DNA of 7,366 nt from Candidatus Neomicrothrix sp. UBA7388. GTDB lineage: Bacteria > Actinomycetota > Acidimicrobiia > Acidimicrobiales > Poriferisodalaceae. Position 1 is the stretch's first letter. The number at the start of each line of letters is the position of its first letter. The position numbers and the translations under genes are program-made. This document shows positions 1 to 5,069 of this stretch, one piece after another. The notes beneath the pieces are model-generated. The model ran no database searches, was not told the DNA's origin, and saw only the letters and a list, made by a program, of their open reading frames with translations. The stretch lies in contig DKNM01000092.1 of assembly GCA_002470695.1 (NCBI GenBank), forward strand, positions 1-7,366, in the 5' to 3' direction.

Positions 1-663
1 CTCGCCCATGACCTCGAACGTCTCAGATATCTGTTGGCGGTAGACGAAAACCCTTCAGAAGCTATTGGGCATCTCGCCGAAGACAAATTAATTGGCTCTT
101 TAGTTAGAGAGCGACCTTGGGTTCGGGTACCTAGATGTTGGGACCCGTTCGAAACATCAATTCGCATTATCATCGGTCAGCAAATTTCCGTAGCGGCCGC
201 AACCACGATTAGCGCTCGGGTTGCGCATAAATTCGGGCAAAGGATCGCTACCAGCTCTGATCTATGCTGCGTTTTCCCAGGTCCCGAGGTTCTTGCCAAA
301 GTTGACCTCAGCGATCTGGGTCTAACCGAACGGAGAAAATCGACCATACAAAACTTTGCTCGAGCTGTTGTCAACGGGACCGTTGATTTTGAAACTTCGC
401 AGGACTTACAGGAAGTAGAAAAGACCTGGTGCGCTCTTGAAGGTATTGGTCCATGGACCGCTCGGCTCATAGCCATGCGCGTGCTAGGGCATGACGACGT
501 TATGCCTTCAAGTGATCTAGGCATTCTTCGATCGTTGAATCGACTGTCAAAGCAGAAAGTGAACCCAAAGCAACTCGAGCGGCAATCTAAACTTTGGAAA
601 CCATTCCGTTCATGGTCAGCTCAACATTTATGGCAGGCACCTGACACACTAAGAAATGCATGA
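1..663 (+). CDS. alkA: AlkA-type DNA-3-methyladenine glycosylase, 3' part (5' end outside window)
   Basis: This gene encodes a monofunctional base-excision glycosylase of the HhH-GPD superfamily, which removes alkylated bases such as 3-methyladenine from DNA. The frame is open from base 1, and the residues before the TTG at 34 (LAHDLERLRYLLAVDEN) already fit the family, so the gene starts upstream and 34 is not its start. The 220 visible residues show the GQQ helix near residues 59-61, the helix-hairpin-helix LEGIGPWTA at 146-154, and PSSDLG, in which D172 matches the catalytic Asp of E. coli AlkA (D238). The last residues, with WKPFRSWSAQHLW, are the usual C-terminus. No lyase lysine or Fe-S cysteine cluster is seen. 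The missing N-terminus could be a plain AlkA_N domain or an Ada-like fusion, which this window cannot decide. The stop overlaps the ogt start (ATGA), pointing to a coupled alkylation-repair unit. The family call is firm. Confidence 0.9.
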   Translation, partial: LAHDLERLRYLLAVDENPSEAIGHLAEDKLIGSLVRERPWVRVPRCWDPFETSIRIIIGQQISVAAATTISARVAHKFGQRIATSSDLCCVFPGPEVLAKVDLSDLGLTERRKSTIQNFARAVVNGTVDFETSQDLQEVEKTWCALEGIGPWTARLIAMRVLGHDDVMPSSDLGILRSLNRLSKQKVNPKQLERQSKLWKPFRSWSAQHLWQAPDTLRNA

Positions 664-1169
664 TGACTGGTCCTCATCTATTCCAGAAGCTCTCAACTCC
701 AATAGGTGAACTGACACTTGTCGCTAGCCAAAGAGGCCTGCGCGCCGTCTTATGGCCTACCGACGAAGGTCGCGTGCCTCTGCCGGAACGTTTAATGCCT
801 TCCACCGCTGACCCAGTGTTAAGCAGCGCCGCTCGTCAGCTAGAGCAATATTTCTCCCGGGAAAGAACTTCGTTCGATCTTCCACTCGACTTGCACGGGA
901 CTGAATTTCAACAATCAGTTTGGCGATCTCTACAGGAAATCCCCTACGGCCAAACCTGGACTTACAAAAAGCAAGCGATCCAAATCAATCGCCCGAAGGC
1001 TGTGCGAGCTATCGGATCTGCTAATGGCAAAAACCCCGTATCGATAGTGTTGCCCTGTCACCGCGTAATTGGGGCCAACGGTTCACTAACAGGTTTTGCC
1101 GGAGGTTTGGAAACAAAGAAGCAGCTTCTTCTTTTTGAAGAAGCAATTCAGACGGACGACCAGGTTTAG
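660..1169 (+). CDS. ogt: Methylated-DNA--[protein]-cysteine S-methyltransferase (Ogt/MGMT)
   Basis: This is a suicide repair protein that moves the alkyl group from O6-alkylguanine onto its own cysteine. At 169 aa it has the normal length for a stand-alone Ogt. The N-terminal RNase H-like domain covers about residues 5-75. The DNA-binding domain follows with FQQSVWRSLQEIPYGQT (83-99), the arginine-finger helix RAIGSANGKNP (R116; N125 before P126), the active site PCHRV with acceptor C133, and the terminal GLETKKQLL segment (149-157). All key residues are present. Two start codons sit side by side at 660 and 663. The first overlaps the alkA stop by four bases and was chosen because it gives translational coupling; there is no strong Shine-Dalgarno sequence. 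Pairing with alkA shows a shared job in alkylation-damage repair. Only Ada-type fusions are an alternative, and none is present. Confidence 0.95.
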   Translation: MMTGPHLFQKLSTPIGELTLVASQRGLRAVLWPTDEGRVPLPERLMPSTADPVLSSAARQLEQYFSRERTSFDLPLDLHGTEFQQSVWRSLQEIPYGQTWTYKKQAIQINRPKAVRAIGSANGKNPVSIVLPCHRVIGANGSLTGFAGGLETKKQLLLFEEAIQTDDQV

Positions 1170-1247
1170 CGCCTAGCCACGCCTAGTGCCGGTACTTCGC
1201 TATTCATTTCCGTGGGAGCTACTAGTCCGCGACGCCTAACTAATCTG

Positions 1248-1331
1248 TGCGCGAGGAGGGACTTGAACCCTCACACCCTTGCGGGCACAGGCACCTGAAG
1301 CCTGCGCGTCTGCCAGTTCCGCCACTCGCGC
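1248..1331 (-). tRNA. tRNA-Leu, anticodon CAG
   Basis: Read on the minus strand, a 7-bp acceptor stem GCGCGAG/CTCGCGC joins positions 1331-1325 with 1255-1249, with discriminator A at 1248. The anticodon stem CAGGC/GCCTG encloses loop TTCAGGT, giving anticodon CAG (bases 1297-1295), which reads the CUG leucine codon. A long variable arm (stem CCC-GCAA-GGG) marks a class II tRNA, and the T-arm GAGGG-TTCAAGT-CCCTC is perfect. The length of 84 nt is right for tRNA-Leu. CCA is not encoded. The gene is divergent from fhaA. From memory, M. tuberculosis also has a tRNA-Leu(CAG) divergent from fhaA, so this looks like deep synteny. I see no clear hairpin-plus-T terminator between it and ogt. Confidence 0.97.
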
Positions 1332-1335
1332 CGAT

Positions 1336-1366
1336 CAACTGACAATCGTAGCTGTACATGTAGTTG
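1336..1366. repeat. Imperfect inverted repeat in the tRNA-fhaA divergent region
   Basis: CAACTgACA (1336-1344) pairs with TGTAGTTG (1359-1366) with one bulged base. The right arm overlaps a perfect 8-bp palindrome TACATGTA (1355-1362). It lies just upstream of the tRNA 5' end, and a possible minus-strand -10 box TACGAT (1350 down to 1345) falls between the arms with no good -35. It may be an operator or chance. The function is unknown. Confidence 0.25.
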
Positions 1367-1414
1367 GTTCCCCACTCATATCCTTATCCTCGTTGAACCT
1401 CAATCGCGACCCCC

Positions 1415-1440
1415 TAGACAGGCACAGGCCGTCGTACACT
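1415..1440 (+). promoter_or_regulatory. Candidate promoter for the fhaA-pknB operon
   Basis: TACACT (1435-1440) fits an actinobacterial TANNNT -10 box and ends nine bases before the fhaA ATG. TAGACA (1415-1420) resembles a -35 box, but the 14-base spacing is short. Transcription from this -10 box would start at or within a few bases of the ATG, and no Shine-Dalgarno sequence precedes it, so fhaA may be translated leaderless. This is prediction from sequence only. Confidence 0.35.
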
Positions 1441-1449
1441 CAGTAAACA

Positions 1450-2091
1450 ATGCGGCTTCGACGACTTCTCACTGCTCCACGCGCGTTGTTATCGCGTGTG
1501 ATTAGAGCTCCTATAAGTCCTCTAACCTTGGCACGCAAGACACGTCGGATTCTCGAAAAGCAAAGAACTACCGATACCCACGGTCATGTCGTCATTCCCA
1601 ACCACTTGATTATTGCTTTTTCTCAAAGAGACAGAGACCGCTTTGCAGGCGCGGAAGAAACTCTTCGACGCGAACTCATTGAAGTTGCACATGAATTTGC
1701 AAATTCGAAGCACTTTGGCTTTGGAGGACCTCTTTCAATAGATTTCGCAACGAATCCCAAGTTACGAACGGGTAAAAGCCAAATCTCGGGTGAATTCAGG
1801 GATGCCCCTATCAGCGACGAAGCGGTGCTAATTAACTCGGACGGCGTGCAAATAGCGATAACCACTCCGCAGCTACTTGGTAGGAACGACGACTGCGGGG
1901 TAGTGCTTACTGGGTCCAATGTCAGCAGACACCATGCCGAAATCAGAGCAGATCAACACGGTCTATTTATTGTTGACCTTTCTTCCACAAATGGTTCGCT
2001 TGTGAATGGCATTGCGGTCGCTAATCATCGGCTACTCCACGGCGACATAATCAGCATTGGGGATCACCAACTGCGGGTGGAGGTTATTTAA
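1450..2091 (+). CDS. fhaA: FhaA-like protein: DUF3662 domain plus C-terminal FHA domain
   Basis: This is a cytoplasmic phosphothreonine-reading adaptor of the kinase/phosphatase network. In mycobacteria FhaA is a PknB substrate linked to MviN (MurJ) and control of peptidoglycan synthesis. Residues about 20-115 match the FhaA N-terminal domain (VVIPNHLIIAFSQRDRDRF; FGFGGPLSIDF). Residues about 125-213 form an FHA domain with G144-R145, S159-R160 and H162, and the STNGSLVNG loop (N181, N186), so phosphothreonine binding should be kept. At 213 aa it is far shorter than M. tuberculosis FhaA (about 527 aa): the long low-complexity linker is absent and the two domains are nearly adjacent. An in-frame stop at 1444 fixes the start at or after this ATG. 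There is no Shine-Dalgarno sequence, and translation may be leaderless. Its stop overlaps the fhaB start by one base (TAATG). It is the first gene of the operon. Confidence 0.88.
   Translation: MRLRRLLTAPRALLSRVIRAPISPLTLARKTRRILEKQRTTDTHGHVVIPNHLIIAFSQRDRDRFAGAEETLRRELIEVAHEFANSKHFGFGGPLSIDFATNPKLRTGKSQISGEFRDAPISDEAVLINSDGVQIAITTPQLLGRNDDCGVVLTGSNVSRHHAEIRADQHGLFIVDLSSTNGSLVNGIAVANHRLLHGDIISIGDHQLRVEVI
2079..2083 (+). promoter_or_regulatory. Ribosome binding site of fhaB
   Basis: GGAGG lies seven bases before the fhaB ATG, inside the end of fhaA. It is the strongest Shine-Dalgarno sequence in the window. It supports the ATG at 2091 and independent initiation in addition to coupling. Confidence 0.8.
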
Positions 2092-2531
2092 TGTCACCCC
2101 AACTGGTGAGACTTCTAACAATCCTGCTTCTGGTACTAATTCACCTGTTTTTATATCGAGTAATTCGCGCTGTTTGGGCCGGGATTAAACCGACACGCAA
2201 TGTCAAACTTCGACCGAATTCCTTCATACGAAAACATCGACCAGCAAGTCTTTTAATAATTAGAACCCCAGAAACACTGCATGGGCAGCGGCATGAGCTC
2301 GGTGAGGAAGTCACAATAGGTAGAGCTGCGACGTGTGAAATTACTGTTGACGACAACTATGCCAGCCAAATCCACGCCCGCATATCGTCAAGAGACGGCT
2401 CACATGTTTTGGAAGACTTGGGTTCGACTAATGGGACCTATTTGAACCGACAGAAGGTCTCTTCCGCATCGAGTTTGCGTTCTGGAGATCATATTCAAAT
2501 TGGTTCAACAGTATTCGAAGTGGCGTCATGA
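2091..2531 (+). CDS. fhaB: FhaB/FipA-like membrane-anchored FHA-domain protein
   Basis: This is a small phosphothreonine-binding adaptor held at the membrane, which in mycobacteria (FhaB/FipA) links Ser/Thr kinases to division and wall proteins. Residues about 7-30 form one hydrophobic N-terminal anchor, followed by a basic linker and an FHA domain over about 52-146. The FHA core is present: IGRAATCEI (G77, R78), the ASQIHARI segment (S92, H95), and LGSTNGTYLNR (N114). The order and length (146 aa against about 155 in M. tuberculosis) match FhaB closely. The canonical Arg after the FHA serine is Gln here, a position that also varies in mycobacterial FhaB as I recall it. The gene overlaps fhaA by one base and the phosphatase gene by four (ATGA), so the three are co-translated. 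Confidence 0.9.
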   Translation: MSPQLVRLLTILLLVLIHLFLYRVIRAVWAGIKPTRNVKLRPNSFIRKHRPASLLIIRTPETLHGQRHELGEEVTIGRAATCEITVDDNYASQIHARISSRDGSHVLEDLGSTNGTYLNRQKVSSASSLRSGDHIQIGSTVFEVAS

Positions 2532-3751
2532 CTAACACACCCAAACGCCAGCTACGACTTGCATGGGGAGGAGCGACTGACCAGGGAAGAGTGAGAGCCA
2601 ACAATCAGGATGCGATGTTTGCGGACTGGGGCATATTCGTCGTCGCTGATGGCATGGGGGGCCACCAAGGCGGCGAGGTTGCAGCGAACTTAGCAGTGAG
2701 AACGATTGCAAATGCTCAAAGGGACACCGCCGAAGAACTTCACGACGCAATAAGCGCCGCCAATAGTTCCGTGCACAACACCGCTGCGGAACAGCCTGAG
2801 TTACATGGAATGGGAACCACTGTCACAGCGCTAGCAATCATCCAAAATGCTGATGGCCCTCAGTTTCGCGCCCTTAACGTGGGCGATTCGCGTATTTACC
2901 GGATGAGAGGCGGGCAACTCGATCAGTTGACTGACGATCATAGCTACGTGGCTGAGTTAATTCGTCGCGGTGAGTTAGACGAAATGTCTGCAGCAAGCCA
3001 TCCTTACAGAAACATGCTTACTAGAGCGATTGGCGTCCATCCCGAAGTCGAAATTGACGAATGGACGTTTGAACCCGTTCATGGGGATCGCTACTTGCTG
3101 TGCAGTGACGGATTAACAAACGAACTTACCGACGTTGAAATTTTGAAACAATTACAACGAAGCGTTGACCCAAGCTCGACTGCTAGAGCGCTGGTGCAGT
3201 TAGCCAATAACCGAGGAGGCAGAGACAACTCGACAGTGCTCGTCATAGACGTACACGTTGAGAACATAAACGATATTGGCGAGGCGTCTTCGTTTACGGC
3301 ACAAAGCAGCCCAATCTTAACTTCTCCAGAAGAACCATCAACTGAAGAAACTCACACGACAAAGGCCTTTCGCTCTACAGCTGAGTCATCAGCAAATAAA
3401 GGCCGGAGTTGGCTATACGACCAAGTAACCATCAAGTTCGCGACAATCGTCATCGCCCTGGTTTTGGCGGTCGCTACCACAGCCACAATTACCTCTATCG
3501 GTTGGTATGCGCGGTCTGGCTATCACGTAAGCATCGTCGGCGATCACGTAGTCATACAAAAAGGAAGGGTTGGAGGACTCTTATGGTTCCAGCCCACAAC
3601 TGAGGAATGGACTGAGATTCAAGTCACAGATCTCGTTTTAGCGGACCAAGAGCGGTTGAGGGATGGTGAGACTACGCAGAATCTTTCTGAGGCTCGCAAT
3701 TTCATTGCGAATCTTCGAGAGCGCTTAATTAGAACCGAGGCTGGTAACTGA
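2528..3751 (+). CDS. pstP: PstP-type PP2C Ser/Thr phosphatase with one transmembrane helix
   Basis: This Mn/Mg-dependent phosphatase should dephosphorylate the operon's kinase and its substrates. The PP2C domain covers about residues 8-243 with all metal ligands visible: D28 (NNQD), D41-G42 (VADGMGGHQGG), D194 (LLCSDGLTNEL) and D233 (GGRDNSTV). MGTT (95-98), NVGDSRIYRMRGG (117-129) and LTRAIG (164-169) are also in place. A Ser/Thr/Glu-rich juxtamembrane linker (about 250-295) leads to one membrane helix (about 302-326) and an outside domain of about 80 residues. That domain contains VVIQKGRVGGLLW (341-353), alignable to the same part of M. tuberculosis PstP (SIMRGIQGSLLG), although the proline/threonine-rich tail of that protein is missing (407 aa against about 514). 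The phosphatase should be active. It overlaps fhaB by four bases, and the next gene begins one base after its stop. Confidence 0.94.
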   Translation: MTNTPKRQLRLAWGGATDQGRVRANNQDAMFADWGIFVVADGMGGHQGGEVAANLAVRTIANAQRDTAEELHDAISAANSSVHNTAAEQPELHGMGTTVTALAIIQNADGPQFRALNVGDSRIYRMRGGQLDQLTDDHSYVAELIRRGELDEMSAASHPYRNMLTRAIGVHPEVEIDEWTFEPVHGDRYLLCSDGLTNELTDVEILKQLQRSVDPSSTARALVQLANNRGGRDNSTVLVIDVHVENINDIGEASSFTAQSSPILTSPEEPSTEETHTTKAFRSTAESSANKGRSWLYDQVTIKFATIVIALVLAVATTATITSIGWYARSGYHVSIVGDHVVIQKGRVGGLLWFQPTTEEWTEIQVTDLVLADQERLRDGETTQNLSEARNFIANLRERLIRTEAGN

Positions 3752-3752
3752 G

Positions 3753-5069
3753 GTGCACAAGCAGCGCGTCATAGAGTTGACTCTTTTGTTGCTAGCGATC
3801 GCTATCACCTCTGCAACGGCTGCCATAGCGGCACTTGACGATCAATCGGAGATTGGTTGGATAGCGCTGCCATACATTGCCGGGTTAGCGTTGCTCTGGT
3901 TTGCGAGCCATCTTGCATTACGAAGACGTATGCCAACGGCAAACGGTTTGCTGTTACCCGTTGCAGCCTTGCTCCAGGGTCTAGGTTTTGCTTTCGTCTT
4001 ACGTATTGATTCGGGTGCGACGACGAAGCACCTAATTTGGTCCGCCATCGCAACTGGCGCTTTCTTGTCCGTAGTGATTGGTGTCCGCAGCCTTAAGGTT
4101 GTTCGCAGAGCCGGGAAACTCTTAGGAATACTCGGGGCAATTGCTGTATTGCTACCCCCAATATTCCACACGAGCACCAGCTACTTCATCCCATCGGGTT
4201 TTAGAATTCAGTCCGTCTATGTTGACCTTCAAAAAATAGGCATATTTTGTTTGATCATATTTTTCGCGGACTGGCTGGCAAGTTACCGATTGCGGAACAC
4301 GGCCGAACACTTTGGCGAGGTTGATCGGATCGAGGGAGACCCATCGCGCTTTGCTCCGCTAATAGGCGGATGGTTAATTGCATCCTTTCTTCTCATCTTC
4401 AATTTCGATACCGGTTCGGCATTCATCGTATGTTCAGTATTTCTTGCTATGTGGTGGGTAGCAGTCGGTAGAGCGGTTGATTTGCTTGGTTATCTAATCG
4501 CGGTAGCTCTATCCACACTCGTCGCGGTTACAACTGTTCCCGAGATGCACACACGCTTTCAAACGTGGCTGAACCCTGGCGCGAACCCCGAATGGGGAGA
4601 CTCAATTACGCGATCATCCTTTGCTCTCGCCGGTGGAGGACTTACTGGAACAGGGCCGGGAGGTGGAAGCGGCAACTGGGTGCCAGACGTTGTCGACAAT
4701 TTGATCTTCGTGCCGCTGGCAGAGGAACTTGGCTTCATTGGAGGGACAGCGATCTTATCGACTTTCGTACTCCTGCTAGGTGTCGGATTTCGGTTGGCGA
4801 ATGGGGCAAGTAACGAATTCGACAGCATTGTGACTATCGGGATGACAATTTTTCTAGCAAGCCAAACCTGGAGCTCAATCGCGGTGGCTTTGCAGTTGCT
4901 GCCGCCAGCGGGACATTCGTTGCCATTTATTTCGCTGAATGGGGCAGCTCTAGTCGTCGGTTACACCGGTCTGGCTCTTCTACTGAAGATCTCCGAAGGC
5001 ATTCCTTTCGTTCCAGATAAAACACAACTCTTGCCACAAATACGTCTGAGCAACAGGAGCCCTTCGTGA
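3753..5069 (+). CDS. rodA: SEDS-family (RodA/FtsW-like) membrane protein with degenerate catalytic motifs
   Basis: By position this is the RodA of the PknB operon; active SEDS proteins polymerise lipid II into glycan strands with a class B PBP partner. It has 438 aa with 10-12 hydrophobic segments. Family features kept are FDTGSA (218-223, usually PDLGTS), FQTWLNPGANP (269-279), GGGLTGTG (294-301), LAEELGFIGG (322-331) and LPFIS (390-394). Key positions are changed. In VPDVVDNLIF (310-319) the catalytic Asp (E. coli RodA D262) aligns without gaps to N316, between anchors P311 and EELG, with an Asp one residue earlier. The SYGGSS signature is SLNGAA (394-399). The FQPxExxK segment is SVYVDLQK (154-161), keeping only the lysine and a D for E. 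Polymerase activity is therefore doubtful. The start is GTG one base after the pstP stop; its end overlaps pbpA (GTGA). The family call is strong; RodA rather than FtsW rests on context. Confidence 0.88.
   Translation: MHKQRVIELTLLLLAIAITSATAAIAALDDQSEIGWIALPYIAGLALLWFASHLALRRRMPTANGLLLPVAALLQGLGFAFVLRIDSGATTKHLIWSAIATGAFLSVVIGVRSLKVVRRAGKLLGILGAIAVLLPPIFHTSTSYFIPSGFRIQSVYVDLQKIGIFCLIIFFADWLASYRLRNTAEHFGEVDRIEGDPSRFAPLIGGWLIASFLLIFNFDTGSAFIVCSVFLAMWWVAVGRAVDLLGYLIAVALSTLVAVTTVPEMHTRFQTWLNPGANPEWGDSITRSSFALAGGGLTGTGPGGGSGNWVPDVVDNLIFVPLAEELGFIGGTAILSTFVLLLGVGFRLANGASNEFDSIVTIGMTIFLASQTWSSIAVALQLLPPAGHSLPFISLNGAALVVGYTGLALLLKISEGIPFVPDKTQLLPQIRLSNRSPS
5055..5059 (+). promoter_or_regulatory. Ribosome binding site of pbpA
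   Basis: AGGAG lies six bases before the GTG at 5066 and decides that start. The site sits in the last codons of the SEDS gene, so the pair should be translated together. Confidence 0.7.

Noticed and set aside
34..663. Complete glycosylase gene starting at TTG 34
   Set aside because: The frame is open to base 1 and the residues before 34 fit the AlkA family, so the gene begins outside the window.
1170..1247. Terminator between ogt and the tRNA
   Set aside because: Only short direct repeats (GCCTAG at 1171 and 1181) and a weak near-palindrome around 1185-1196 are seen; there is no stable hairpin with a T-run.
3409..3603. 64-codon plus-strand ORF inside the phosphatase gene
   Set aside because: It is an overlapping-frame shadow of the pstP membrane-helix region, with no homology or Shine-Dalgarno support.
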